A stretch of 64,000 nucleotides of DNA from Henricia sp. BOLD:AAB3569 (Eukaryota > Echinodermata > Asteroidea > Spinulosida > Echinasteridae), in assembly GCA_037783545.1 (NCBI GenBank), contig JBBELK010000490.1:434001-498000 (forward strand). Reading direction: 5' to 3'. The notes beneath the pieces were generated by a model. That model saw only the letters and a list, made by a program, of their open reading frames with translations, searched no databases and had not been told where the DNA came from. Shown here piece after piece: positions 18,313 through 29,935 of the stretch. Positions within the stretch are counted from its first letter, which is position 1. Each line of letters starts with the position of its first letter. The position numbers were made by a program, and so were the translations under genes.

Positions 18313-19732
18313 AATAACTATATCGTTGTACAACCACGATGTCCCCATTAACCCTAACACTCCTCAATGCTCCAAATCAATATGATTTTACACACACCCG
18401 AGGCCGGGAGTTCGGGTTAAAAACAAGTTGAATTTGTGTTGTAGTGTTGCCCTATCTCAGTATTTGAGCCCATGCACTTTTACCTGTATTTATATTTATT
18501 TTTAAATATTATTTTCGAAGAACAAATTTAACAACTGAAAAACTTGTCCGTAACTGATTTAATATTTTGTCTAATTTGATTTATTGTAAATTTATTGGCA
18601 GTAGGTTAACATAACCATTATAAAGGCAACATATTTTTGTGCATCACTTATGAAAGTTTGATCTGGTTGAAACTGCCCGTAGTATGTTAATAAAAGTACC
18701 AACATATTGGTAATACATGTACTTTAATCTGGTGTTAATATTTATTTAGCAGGTAATCTTTAAAACCGGAAATTGGAATGTAATCGACTTTTCACAAGAT
18801 CGAGGAAGAAAAAGTGACCCATCTGTCCATGGGCAGTATTGAAGCATGGAGAAAGAAACTTCCTCCATGATTGAAGATAGTATCCAACTCACTATCACTA
18901 TCTAGTATCAGGCAATCTGGGAAGGTCGGTCACATCCACATTATAGGCCTACACATGGCTGTTCATGGGTCATACTGAAGATGGTCCCTTAAGGCTTAGT
19001 AAGTTAGTAGCTCTATAGTATCGATATAAGGCAGATTCGGGGGGTCAGTTACAGACACATTATACTCGAACATGGCTGTCTATGGGTGGTATTAAAGATG
19101 GTCCCCAGCTAAATTTAATAAAATCAAAGTTTGTCGTTGGTAAATTCACGACACTTGGTCAGCGTATTAAACGCACTAAATTTCGACTTTCGTACGAGAC
19201 CAGAGGGCGACATTCATAGTTACGGTCATGTACGTTAAAGGGGCTATGTCACGGTTTGCGCATGCGCCAAATCCTTTCATATTTTGACATACGTGTGGGC
19301 TCAGATAAATGTAGTGCAATTTCGTTACACAACGCCATTAGTGCGTGTGCTAAAGTTGTGTACATCGTGTACTTAACACGTCCCGCATGGGCAGTGTGTT
19401 TGTTCATGAGTGTTTACAATACGCAGAATTCAACTACATTGTGCATCGTGTGCGCGCATTTGTTCGATTTGGCATCGCACGCGCGCGATTGCTCGATCAA
19501 AACAAAATCGTACAGCGGTGGCGGCCACTGTGTCTTTCCAAGCCCAAGGACAGAAGGTATGCTGTAAAATTGCTGTCAGGACCAAATAAGCATGTCAGTT
19601 TTTATGGAAAACAAGGTTAAGTAAATTGCTGTATCCAACCATGTCATTCATATCATTCGATGCCGTTTCTGTCATGTTTTGTCGATTGTTTTGATGGGAT
19701 GAAAAAACTCGAGTGTACGGGAATCAACATTA

Positions 19733-20111
19733 CTACACCTCATAAATATTCATAAGCAAATTGGAGCGCGTCATTGGCCGATTCAGCCGCGCGATTGGGA
19801 AGTAAAAATGCTACGCGCCCAGGTGACGTCAGCCCGGTGAGTATCCAACTGGCTGCTGTGCGGTAGTTTTTTCTGGTAGCACCAAAAATTCCCTCTGGAA
19901 CCCGCCTCGTAAAAAATGTATTGGAATCTTCACGGAACCAAACTAATTCAACTCTATTGCCATGGTACGGACCTCTGCAGCTCATAAACAACAATGACAA
20001 CATTTGAGTTTGGATTACAACAAAATAATTGTTTGTTAATTGTCATTGTATACTGGCCTTGATTGAATCTGTTATTTTGTTAATTTGCTCATGAAAATTT
20101 CTGAGGTGTAG
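19733..20111. mobile_element. MITE inserted in the Gypsy LTR
   Basis: 379 bp with imperfect ~30-bp terminal inverted repeats beginning CTACACCTCA, flanked by TA on both sides (19731-19732, 20112-20113). No transposase. The TA duplication suggests a Tc1/mariner-type family. Confidence 0.75.
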
Positions 20112-20115
20112 TAAA

Positions 20116-20281
20116 ACAAATACAGCATGGTTTATTTCGGGAAAGTAGTGGGAATTACTGGTCCCTTGGTGTAGGTCAGCTTGACTACCTCCCTCCGCTT
20201 CGCGTCGAGAGGTAGTCAAGCTGACCTACACCTCGGGACCAGTAATTCCCACTACTTCCCCTCAAACCATGCTGTATTTGT
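20116..20281. repeat. Near-perfect 166-bp palindrome
   Basis: The left arm starts ACAAATACAGCATGGTTT and the right arm ends in its complement. The inner arms (GGGAATTACTGGTCCC and GTAGGTCAGCTTGACTACCTC) pair around a loop near 20193-20207. It is probably a foldback MITE next to, or part of, the same insertion as 19733-20111. Confidence 0.8.
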
Positions 20282-20347
20282 ATAGTGTCGTTTATTTAGG
20301 CACACAGGTCGTAAGTCAACTGTAACTACGGTGCTCAATACATGACA

Positions 20348-20790
20348 TCTCTTTTTCTTTCTTTAAACAAACAAAAGAAGTATGTAAAGCCTCTGAAACA
20401 TTGATTAGAGTCCAAGTGTGATTAACACAAATTTTGACTGTTCATGAAGAACTCAACGCTGATGGTTCTTACAGCTGGAATCCAATTGAGATGTCATCAG
20501 TAAGGGGTTCAATGTTCATTTCAATCAACTGAAGTATTTTCCTCCTTTTGTGAACAATGTGAACATTTTCAAGGTGTCCTTTTTTTTTTTAACTAAACTA
20601 AAAAAGAAACGGTAAAAAGAAAATCGGTTCGGTTTTGCCATTCGCTTTTGGCGGAACAAAAAAAACAAAAACTTGAATGTGAAAACTGATCACATTTGTT
20701 TTTTAACCAACAAAATTTGATAGTGATTAATATTTTATATAATCACTGAACCGAACAGTAATCTGAAGAAGAACTTTTGAAGAAGATCCT
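20348..20790 (-). other. Gypsy 3' region with polypurine tract
   Basis: The complement of 20348-20366 is an A/G-only run directly before the 3' LTR, as expected of a polypurine tract. The remainder to the pol stop at 20791 is AT-rich and non-coding. Confidence 0.65.
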
Positions 20791-23061
20791 TCACAAGTCC
20801 AGGCGTGTTGGGGGTTTGCTGACTCGTCCGCTTCTCGTCACATAGGTCGGCGGGGTTGCAATGCTGGTTTCTGTAGTGGGCGCAGGGGGTCTGGGCATTG
20901 GCTTGGGAGTTGAGGTGCGGTGTTCTTCCATGGGTTTGGCTGCTGGTGTCTTTGTTGGAGTGGCAACTGGCGTTTTGACTGGCAAGGTTGCACGGTCGTA
21001 ATCTGCTGTATTGCGATGAAGAGGCTTGTTGGCTTCGTGAGTGGCAAGACGAAGATGCCGTCTGTTTCTCCTGTTTTTGCGGCCATTGTGTTCGACCACA
21101 TAGGAACGTGGTGTTGAGTGATGATCAACAACTGTAGCTGGGAGCCAACGGTTTGAACCTGGAAGTGGGGCCAATCGGACTGGATCTCCAGAGATGAGTG
21201 GAGGAAGGTTTTGACCGGCTTTCTTGTCATAGTAGAACTGCTGTTTAGTTTTGTCGTTGTTGAGATGCCGTTTCACTTCTGGGGTGCTGTACAGCTTCGG
21301 TTGCAGTAGCGACTTCGCTGTTGGTAGCTTATTCCGGGGTCGGCGTCCCATTAGTAGTTGGGCTGGAGATAGGTTGCAGCTGGCTAAAGGTGTTGTGCGA
21401 TAGTCAAGAAGAGCCAAGTGTCTGTCTGGGCACTTCTTCCATAGGCGTTTGACCGTTTGGACGGCTCGTTCTGCCTCGCCGTTCGACTGTGGATGATAAG
21501 GTGAGGAAGTGATGTGTTGTATCTCATAGTCCTTGCTGAAGTTGTTGAACTCAGATGAGGAATATTGTGGGCCGTTGTCGGTTCTCAGCTTTTCTGGGAT
21601 ACCATGACGACTAAACTGTGCCTTCAGTGCATCTATGACTGATGTGCTGCTCATGTCCGGCAATTTGTCCACCTCTATGAATTTCGAGAAGTAGTCAACT
21701 GTGACGATGTACTGTTGTCGCTCGAAATCGAATATGTCGCAGGCTAGTTCACTCCATGGTAGGTCTGGAAGCTTGGTGGGCTTTAGCGGTTCTGAATGTT
21801 GACGGTTCTGGTTGGAGTTGCACAGATGACAGTCTTGAACAAGGTTTGTAATCTGTTCACTCATACCTGGCCAGTAGAGGGCTTCACGAGCTCGTTGCTT
21901 GCATTTGACGATGCCAAGGTGCGATGCGTGGATTTGTGACAGCATGTCAGCTCTCATGCTTGGTGGTACAACAATTCGCATGCCCTTGTAGACAATACCG
22001 TCTGCAACTGACAGTTCGTCCCTTGAGGTCCGGAATTGTCGGATGGAGTGAGGAGTTTCCTCCTTCGTATCAGGCCATCCCTTGAGGATCATGGAATGCA
22101 GCTCGTTGAGCTCATCCGCTGTGCATTTCTGGAACTGTGTATATCGTACTGGCATCACGGCAATGAAGTCAGTCATGTTTATTACCACTGGCTTCATGTC
22201 TGGCTCAGATTCTGGTAGATTTGCACGGCTGAGTGCATCTCCTATCGGTATCTCTCGCCCTGGCTTGTACGTCACGTTCAAGTCGTAGGGTTGGAGTCTG
22301 AGTAGCATCGCTTGCAGTCTCATCGGTGCTGCAAGGAGTGGTTTGCTGTAGATGGCTTGGAGTGGCTTGTGATCACTTTCCACTGTTACTTCTTTGCCAA
22401 AGATGTAGTGGTGAAACTTCTTACAGCAATGTACTATGGCCAACATCTCCTTTTCTATCTGGGCGTACCGCTGTTCTGTTTTCGTCAGGGCTCTGGAGGT
22501 GTACGCTATGGGTCTACCATCTTGAAGGAGAACGCCTCCAAGAGCAAAGCTGCTGGCGTCACACTGAATTGTGACGTGCTTGCGTACATCGTAGTAGGCG
22601 AGTACAGGTGTGCTGCTACACATGTCAATGAGCTTGTTAAAACTCTGCTGTTGTGGCTTGTCCCAGTGGAATTCTATATCCTTGCTTGTGACCTCTCGTA
22701 GTGGGGCGTCGATAGCGCTCAGGTTCGGGATGAACTTAGCCAGGTACTGTACCATTCCAAGAAACCTTCGGATGTCTTCTTTGGATTTAGGGGTTGGTAG
22801 TTCTCTGAGTGCTCTCACTTTATCAGGGTCGGGCTCAAGACCATTCTGTGTTAGCAAGTGTCCAACGTACTTCACTTTCCGCTGTTTGACTTGACACTTG
22901 TCGAAGTTTAGCTTGAGGTTCCACTCTGTTGCTCGCTTGACGACTTCCTTCATGATCTTGTCATGGTGTGCTCCGTCTCTGCCAGCAACTAGTATGTCGT
23001 CCATCACTGCACGAGTGCCTTCGATGCCTTCGAGCATGGTGTCCATTATGCGTTGGAACAT
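20791..23061 (-). pseudogene. Gypsy pol fragment: RT thumb, RNase H, integrase
   Basis: 756-codon open piece of the decayed Gypsy pol. It begins in the RT palm (RAVMDDILVAGRD, active site Val-Met-Asp-Asp where YxDD or VxDD is usual), continues through the thumb (KVKYVGHLL) and RNase H (TIQCDASSFALGGVLLQDG, then ESDHKPL), the integrase HHCC finger (HASHLGIVKCKQRA...CHLC), the integrase core (ELACDIFDF, RTDNGPQYSS, SNGEAERAVQ) and a basic, Pro/Thr-rich tail. RNase H and integrase acids are present. Its 5' boundary is the tandem duplication at 22989-23266, which breaks the RT frame, so the piece alone cannot make a complete RT. No chromodomain or PHD finger is seen at its end, unlike the Gypsy element at 12521. 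Confidence 0.92.
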
Positions 23062-23266
23062 CTCTGGCGCGCTTTTGATGCCGAATGGGAGTCTCAGCCA
23101 TCTGTAGCGTCCAACTGGCGTGTTGAACTAGTATGTCGTCCATCACTGCACGAGTGCCTTCGATGCCTTCGAGCATGGTGTCCATTATGCGTTGGAACAT
23201 TTCTGACGCGCTTTTGATGCCGAATGGGAGTCTCAGCCATCTGTAGCGTCCAACTGGCGTGTTGAA
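22989..23266 (-). repeat. 139-bp tandem duplication within the RT active-site region
   Basis: 22989-23127 and 23128-23266 are the same 139 bp with two base differences (in CATCTCTGGCGCGC versus CATTTCTGACGCGC). It covers the VMDD active-site codons. Because 139 is not a multiple of three, it shifts the frame. Confidence 0.95.
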
Positions 23267-23802
23267 TGTTGTCAACAGGCTGGACTCGTAGTCAAGTTTG
23301 ATTTGAAGAAATCCCGATTTGGCATCAATGACGGAGAATACTTTGGTGTTTGGAACCGCCGCTACTATTTCTTCAACTGTCGGGATGGGGTAGTACTGGG
23401 GTGTTCAGATCCTTCGGGTCTGAGCATATTCTGATTTTACCATTCTTGACCACCGTCACCATTGAGCTGACCCAGTCTGTGGGCTCTGTGATTTTGGTGA
23501 TGTGGCCATCTCGCTCCATTTCTGCAAGCTTGCTGATAATCTTCTCTCTCAGTGCCTGTGGTTGTCTCCTTGGGTCGTGTACTACCGGTGTGACTGTCGG
23601 GTCTATTTTCCAGTGAGTACGTGCCTGGGAGTGTGCCAGTTGTTTTCTTCAGCTCTGGATATTTGTCTATGCTGAAGATTCTGTGAATCAGTTGAAGCTG
23701 TTGGCTAGCTGTTCCAGACAAGAGTGGCGGTTTCTTGTTGGAATTGACAATGTAGTACAGAACATCTACTGACTGGTTCTTGTACTGTGTTGTCATCGTC
23801 AC
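23267..23802 (-). pseudogene. Gypsy pol fragment: protease-RT junction and RT fingers
   Basis: Minus-strand coding remnants upstream of the duplication. The frame at 23437-23802 starts after a stop at the end of the gag-protease piece. It reads as typical Gypsy pol linker, then changes frame near 23600: the sequence for a KIDPTVTP-like segment is in another frame. Another frame change lies near 23400, where the RT segment resembling SSMVTVVKNG is followed by SDP in a different frame. These breaks place this stretch among the inactivated parts of the element. Confidence 0.8.
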
Positions 23803-23805
23803 GCA

Positions 23806-24879
23806 TCATTTTATATCAAGGGGGTGACTGGAGTAGGTCTCGAATTTCTGCTTCGTTGGCTCCAACTTATGCTCAGAGCCAAGAGCGATGAAGACGTTGT
23901 ATGGCATGATACTCTGGGCTGCGCCAGTGTCTATTTGCATGCGTACAGGTTTGCCAGTTACTTTGACATTCTCGTACCACTCATTGGCATTCGGATCTCC
24001 AACTGAGCTGATCAGATGAGCATAATCGTTGTCCGATGTAGGGTCGTCATCGGATGTGTGGATCTCTGTCTCTTCAACGAGATGTGTTGCCTGGCGTTGG
24101 CGGCATACTGCTGCAAAGTGATGCAATTTGTGACATTTGCTGCATCGTTGGTTTTTAGCTGGGCACTTACTATGTGCTGAGCCATATCCACACTTGTGGC
24201 ATAGTTGGTCACTTGACTGGGCACCCTGGTTGTTTTTGGTGTACTTTTGTTGAGCCTTGGCAGCTGGAGAACGTCTGGGTTGAGCCTGTTTTGTATGTCC
24301 TCCTTTGCGTTCATCTGGTTTAGAGGAGTAGCATTTCTTGATGAAACGGACTTTCGAGTCCTCTTCCTTGCTGATGATTTTCAGGCTCTCTTGCGACGTC
24401 TCATGATTTTGCCCGATGCTTATCGCTATGTCCAAGGTAAGGTCATCACCCTTGTCTAGACACCTTTCTCGGACTTTAGAATGCCAGGCATGACATACGA
24501 TGGCACCACGGATCATGCGGTCCTCTTCTGTGTAGCCGCAGTCCTTGACTAGAATTTTCAGATCAGTAACAAACGCATCAAACTTTTCTCCATCTTGTTG
24601 TTTTCTGCGATGGAAGTTTACTGTTGCTCTGATCTGGTTTTTCTTTGGTGCCACGTAGTTTTCATATTAGCACACACTCCCACCAGAGTGTCATTCTCGG
24701 CTGGGGCGCCGTCTAGTGCAGGTGCCCATGTGAAAGTCGCATAGATCTCTCTCCCCTTGTCTCCAATGTATGTCATCAGGTAGTTATAACTTTCTCTACT
24801 TCTGATTTTGAAGAAAGAGGGCCTTTGTGTAGATCACTGGCAAGCCAGTTCATGCTAGGTTTGTCTGTCTTTGACATTT
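23806..24879 (-). pseudogene. Gypsy gag and protease fragment
   Basis: The open part (23806-24654) encodes the end of a capsid-like gag (FHRRKQQDGEKFDAFVTDL), a lysine-rich linker, two Cys/His knuckles (CHKCGYGSAHSKCPAK; CSKCHKLHHFAAVC) and an aspartic protease with QIDTGAAQSIMP. It ends at a stop just before the next pol fragment. The upstream frame is closed by TAA at 24667-24669. Gag-like sequence continues in other frames to an ATG near 24879 (MSKTDKPSMNWLA), so gag is also frameshifted. These domains would form the particle and cleave the polyprotein in an active element. Confidence 0.85.
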
Positions 24880-25281
24880 TGATGTCTTTTACAGGCCTCC
24901 GTAGATTTTACTTTCGCCAAGGATGCGAGTATATGAGCCGAAATTCAATTTAAGTTCGGTGACTAAGGCTCAGTTATGGGTTATTTAACTCATAGTTATT
25001 CCGAATTAGTCGTACGGTTGTCTGTTGCACTATATTGGTGATTTACTGCGAGTTATTGTCCACGTTCTGGTCACGAACTTGTGCCAGTCTATCGCACCGT
25101 GTTGTCTAGCACGTGTGGAAAAGGCTAAATTTTCTGCACGAAAATTTACAGTTATTTCTGGCTACTCACGCAATGTCCTTTATACTAGCGACATCAGGAA
25201 CTTATCTGCATTCCTTTGGCGAATTTGTCTGGTCCGTTTACCCTTTGAGATAATGTTAAGGGCTCCTTGATTCTGACACCA
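24880..25281 (-). other. Gypsy 5' leader with primer-binding site
   Basis: Leader between the 5' LTR and gag. Its first bases on the minus strand, TGGTGTCAGAATCAAGG, abut the LTR and begin TGG as primer-binding sites do. The tRNA was not identified. Confidence 0.65.
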
Positions 25282-25386
25282 TGTTAGGTACTGACTACGG
25301 AGACGAGTGTACGGGAATTAACAGTGTCGTTTATTCAGGCACACAGGTCGTAAGTCAACTGTAACTACGGTGCTCAATACATGACA
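25282..25386 (-). repeat. 5' LTR of the Gypsy element (105 bp)
   Basis: TGT..ACA in the plus direction, with the right part identical to 20285-20347 apart from one C/T change. It is unusually short, but both flanks (primer-binding site on one side, loss of homology on the other) agree with the borders. Confidence 0.8.
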
Positions 25387-25419
25387 CCGGTCACGTACGG
25401 ATGTCGACATTGGCTGGCT

Positions 25420-26380
25420 TATGCAATTTTGACTTGGCTAAACTTTGGCCCTCAATTGATCCAGGAAGGAAGGGTCAGATACAAATGCCCACATGAACAA
25501 AATTGTAGGCCATGATCAGATGTATATGTCTGTGAAGTATGACGACCCTGGGTCACGTAGTTTTGGCAAGGGAAGCATTTTAAGTACTTTTCATGATAAA
25601 AATCCACTTTTGTAGCATTTTAAAATTATTATAATTATGTCATGGTAAAATTCTATATGGTGGTGGAAGTTTGTGATAGGGCCCATGCCTGTACCCAGTT
25701 TTATAAAAATCAAGCATACTTTAATAGCTAATGTTGTTTCATAAGTACAACAAAATACAAACAATGTGATTATTGAATTGGCTGAACTTTGACCTTCGAT
25801 TGACCCAGGAAGGAAGGATCAGATGAACATGCCTACACTAAGAACATGGTAGGCTAGGATCTGATCTATATGTCTGCCAAATATGAGGACCCTGGGTCAT
25901 GTGGGTTCATACGGGGAAGCGTTTTACGAAATGCATATTTTGGTAATTTTCATGATAAAAATCCACTTTTGTGCCATTTTAAAATTATTATAATTACGTA
26001 ATCATTGACGTCATGGTAACGTTCTACATGATGGTGGACGTTTGTGATGGGGCCCATGCCTGTACCTAGTTTTATGAAAATCAAGCATGGTTGAATAGCT
26101 AATATTGCTTCATAAGTACAAACAAATACAAAAAAATGTGATTTTTGAATTGGCTGAACTTTGACCTTCGATTGACCCAGGAAGGAAGGGTCAGATGAAA
26201 ATGCCTACACTAAGAACATTAAAGCTCATGATCTGATCTAAATGTTTGCCAAATATGAAAACCCTGGGTCATGTGGTTTTTGCAAGGGAACCATTTTAAA
26301 AAGTGCATATTTCGGCAATTTTCCGCTTTTTAGGCATTTTTAAAGTGTTATAATGACGGAACGGATGACGTCACAATGAA
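25420..26380 (+). repeat. Tandem ~345-372-bp repeat, three units
   Basis: Units start at TTGGCT(A/G)AACTTTG near 25434, 25778 and 26150. Each carries GACCCAGGAAGGAAGG, a GATCTGAT block, ACCCTGGGTCA, ATTTTAAAATTATTATAAT and, in two units, TGACGTCA. Relatives lie at 29056-29330 (same strand) and 32270-32800 (opposite strand). Confidence 0.85.
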
Positions 26381-27760
26381 GCCATTATTGGGTGCACACC
26401 TCTTATACTATGTCTTTGATGTGACCAAGTTTGGTTAAGATCAATGTTTGGGAACAACCTGAAAAAGCGCCGACAACGCCTATGCGCTTTGTCTATGGGG
26501 AAAAAATCAGAAGAAGAAGAAATAAACGGAAAAAAAAAATCAAAACGAAAACAAAGGCCTTTTCGCCGCAAAGCGAAAAAGCCAATAAACGAAAGAAAAA
26601 AACTAGAGCTACGTCTGTTCTTTGAACAGAGCGTAGGGCTTTTTCACATTTTTTTAACTTAAAAAATGAGCATGCTTACCTTGCAAAATTAGATGTTAGC
26701 ATATCAACTATTTAACTTTTAAAAAGTTGACCTTTAATGTGTTACCTTTAAAGGATTGATGACGTAATCAATGTTTTAACCACACATACATGTTTGGTGG
26801 TCGACTTACTCTATAAGCAGCACTATTGGGTTAATTTGCGCAAACACTGCTATCAAAGGGTCATTTTAAGACGTTTTAATTTTGCCGCTAGAGGGCACCC
26901 TTTTATGAAATGACGTAGAAACTTACATTTTTGGAAACCCTATTTACCTTATACACTAACACTACCAACCGCATCTCGGCAGCTTTCCCCACTTTTACAA
27001 AATAGGTTCATTTAAATGCACTTCCGGTTTCTACCGAATATGAGCAAGGTCACAGCGATATTTTTTTGGATACCCCACCCTAGTCGAACTCAAACACCTT
27101 TGACCCCATCCAAATACCTCTTACCAGTTTCAAATGGCAAGGCAAAGTCTGTTTGACCAATAGGGAATGGGGTCAAATGTGAAGGCATGTGGGCATCTGA
27201 AAGACCTTTATTAATGATCGTATATGCCGAAAGAATCAAGATCGTAAGTCAAACGGTTGATTTTTTATGAATGTTTGCATATAGAAACATTAAATTTCAT
27301 GCCCCTTTAAACTTACACCTAATGACGTCATGATGACGCCATTGTTAGGTGCACACCTCTTCTACTATGTCTTTGATGTTACCAAGTTTGTTTAAGAACA
27401 ACCTCAAGTTTGGGAACAACCTCAAAAAGTGCCGACAACGCCTATGCGTTATGTTAATGGGGAAAACATCAGAAGAAGAAATAAACGGAAAAGCCAAAAG
27501 TTAACGACCTTTGCTAGTGATCGTATATGGGAAGGAATCAAGGTTGTAGCTCGCATTTGTTAATATTTCATATTTATAATATTTGTATCACCTTTAATCT
27601 GACACGTGATGACGTCATTATGAGATCATCAGTTAAATACCTTTGTTAATGACCGTATATGGCGCATGAATCACGATCATAGGTGAATCGGCTGATTTGT
27701 TACGAATGTTTGAATATGGAAAACATTAAATTGTATGCTCATTTATTCTTATACCTGATG
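26381..27760. repeat. Diverged dispersed-repeat modules
   Basis: A module with GTGCACACCTCTT, CTATGTCTTTGATGT, GGGAACAACCT and GACAACGCCTATGCG appears at about 26385-26530 and 27330-27490. A second module (CGTATATG, then TCA-GATCATAGG / GATCGTAAG and GGTTGATT) recurs near 27215, 27520 and 27645. Lys/Arg-rich frames at 26431-26662 come from A-rich sequence and are not called as genes. Confidence 0.6.
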
Positions 27761-29055
27761 ATGAACAGTTTTTGAGTTGTGTCAGTTTGCCTGAGTGTAC
27801 TGCTATACAGATCTGCCACTTCCAGGTGTTTGATGAACTGTGAGATACCAAGTCATGGCGCAGGTAAAAACTTTTGATTACTTAATTAGCTCCTTGAGGA
27901 GTATCATAACATGTAGGTTCAGGACTTATACTAAGAGAGTCTTGAGCCAAATTTCATATAAAACAAAATAACATGTAGGCCTACATTATGTAAATAGTAC
28001 TGAAGCCTTCATCGATTGAGAAAAGATTTGTTTAGATTTGAAAATATGGCAATTTTCAGTTGTTGCACTTTTAAAAACATCAATTAAGTTACTGTAAAAT
28101 TAGTACTGTTTGTCATAATTTCACATGCCGTTATAAATTAAATATTTGAAAAGTTTATCCTGAAAACGTAGTTGAGAGGCAAGTTGTATTTCCCTTTGCG
28201 AATTATAAACTGTTCATTTTTACTAAATCAATACTCATCTGCTGTCTCACGATGTAGTCAGCAAAAAAGATTGTTAATTTTTAGTTTGTTTTGTTCACAT
28301 TTGGGGTGGAAATCCGATGTTTGCTCAAAAAACTTATATAGGCCTACATATATTAGTCATCAAAGGTATAAATCAAAGCACATAATTTGTTAAGATTGAA
28401 AAGAGTTTGGCCAAGAAGGAACAATTTCGTAATTAAATTTGTTTAAGATGTTTAATAAAATCCTGACAATGACATAATGATATCAGGCCTATATTAAGCT
28501 TTGCACCTTACTAAACCTAAAAGGAAGAAAACAAACATTGGAATGAATGCTTCACGGCAAAACTACGACATTCCCTCAATAACATACAATTACTTTCTTG
28601 TAGAGAGTGGACTCTCTTAAATAAGACTGAAATAACATAAAAGATTGTATCATACTCACATGTCCTTTTGTTAAACCATCTTCTGTTAAATGACACGTCC
28701 GTGGTAGACACAGTTGAAAGACTGCTGCGCCTCCACGCAAAAAGTTACCGTGTCACAGTCTCAACCGGCGCCGTGTCACACAGGGCACACGTAATAGACA
28801 GCTGCGGTAAAAATTGATTTCTGCGAAGTTTGCTCGCATTGAGAACGGTCAAATCTAAAACTAGGCCCCTGGCATAACACTGGTTACTGCTCAGTCAACC
28901 GAAAACATAATGACATGATCATGGTGTCATTTTAAAGAGGAGATTCAACCCTAACAGTTGATATCTCCTGTTCATTCATACGCGCCCTACTTTAGTTACA
29001 ATTAGCAATAATATTTCGGTTTCGTTTTTTTTTTATTCACCCTGTATATACGGAA
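27761..29055. other. No gene recognised
   Basis: AT-rich sequence with only short unrelated frames. A weak splice-like context (ATGGCGCAG followed by GTAAAA at about 27856-27870) was noted but has no supporting partner exon. Confidence 0.5.
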
Positions 29056-29330
29056 ATCTTGACTTGGCTAAACTTTGGCCTTCAATTGACCCAGGAAGGA
29101 AGGGTCAGATGAAAATGCCTACACAAAGAACATTGTAGCCCATGATCTGATATATAATGTCTGCTAAATATGAAGACCCTGCGTCATGTGGTTTTATAGA
29201 GGGAAACATTTTACGAAATGCATATTTTGGTAATTTTCATGATAAAAACCCACTTTTGTGCCATTTTAAAATTATTATAATTACGTAATCATTGACGTCA
29301 TGGTGACGTTCTACATGGTGGTGGACGTTA
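29056..29330 (+). repeat. Further unit of the ~360-bp repeat
   Basis: Matches the 25420-26380 units from TTGGCTAAACTTTGGCC through CATGGTGGTGGACG, including ATTATTATAATTACGTAATC and TGACGTCA. Confidence 0.8.
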
Positions 29331-29344
29331 GCACTTTAATTAAG

Positions 29345-29935
29345 GGGTGTAGTCGTTTTAAAAAGGGCGTGGTCATTTTCGGGTACTTCTCCCAAGATGG
29401 CTATTTTGACACTCATCCCAAGTTATTCCTCGGGGGCAAATTAGCTTATATCAGTTGAGTCAGTAGTTTGGCTAAGTCGGAAGTAGCACTAATGAGAAGA
29501 TGGGGCGTGGTCATTTAAAAGGGTGTGGTCATTTTCGGGTACTTTCCACGGATAGTGAATTTGGCACAAATCCCAAGTTGTTCCTCGGGGTCAAATTAGT
29601 TTATATCAGTCGGGTTCAGTAGATACATGTACAGTTGTGTCGGAAGTAGCACTTCTGATAAGAAGGGGCAAGGTCATTTAAAGGGTGTGGTCATTTTTTG
29701 GTACAGGTAGCGATTTTGAGACACATCCCAAGTTGTTCCCCGGGGTCATATTAGTTAATATCGGTTGAATTCAGTAGATACAACTCTGTCGGAAGCAGCA
29801 CTTTTAATAAAGAAAAGGTCGTGGCCATCTTAAAAAGGGCGTGGTCATTTTCGGGTATTTCGTTCCGGATAGCGAATTTGGCACACATCCCACGTTATTC
29901 CTCAGGGGTCAAATTAGCCTAGATCAGTTAAGAAA
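29345..29935 (+). repeat. ~157-bp tandem repeat, four units
   Basis: GGGCGTGGTCATTTTCGGGTA or close variants recur near 29365, 29521, 29683 and 29837 (spacings 156, 162, 154 bp). Each is followed by CCCAAGTT(A/G)TTCC, a GGGGTCAAATTAG-type block and GTCGGAAGTAGCAC. Confidence 0.9.

Larger units (their letters stand above)
16108..19710. other. Gene-free stretch with old local duplications
   Basis: No coding region with recognisable motifs. It contains two diverged copies of a ~205-bp unit (about 16632-16840 and 16841-17075) and two diverged copies of a longer unit spaced 498 bp apart (about 17463-17826 and 17957-18312). Degenerate ~130-bp units recur around 18800-19110 (GTCCATGGGC / GTTCATGGGT / GTCTATGGGT). 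The small plus-strand frames at 19256-19620 look like chance. Confidence 0.5.
19711..20347 (-). repeat. 3' LTR of Gypsy element, interrupted by insertions
   Basis: 19711-19729 (GAGTGTACGGGAATCAACA) and 20285-20347 together match the intact LTR at 25282-25386, with the break between AACA and GTGTCG. The intervening 19730-20284 is a MITE plus a palindrome. The LTR's terminal segment (TGTTAGGTACTGAC in the other copy) is missing on the left. Confidence 0.85.
19711..25386 (-). mobile_element. Decayed Ty3/Gypsy retrotransposon with short LTRs
   Basis: On the minus strand: 5' LTR 25282-25386 (105 bp, TGT..ACA), a primer-binding site beginning TGGTGTCAGAATC directly after it, gag, protease, RT, RNase H and integrase, a polypurine tract (complement of 20348-20366) and a 3' LTR now split into 19711-19729 and 20285-20347. 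The 3' LTR lacks its last ~29 bp and contains a 555-bp composite insertion. The coding region is broken by at least one stop and several frameshifts, so the copy should be dead. Confidence 0.88.

Noticed and set aside
26431..26662. Lys/Arg-rich frames that resemble nuclear localisation sequence
   Set aside because: A-rich repeat DNA, present again in altered form at 27440-27500 without a frame.
27840..27870. Possible first exon (ATGGCGCAG followed by GTAAAA) that might belong to rpl35
   Set aside because: The RPL35 amino terminus would read differently, no acceptor partner was found, and single donor-like sites occur often by chance.
29521..29860. CRISPR-like array because of regularly spaced similar words
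   Set aside because: Units are ~157 bp, diverged throughout and continuous, without short exact repeats and unique spacers; the genome is eukaryotic.
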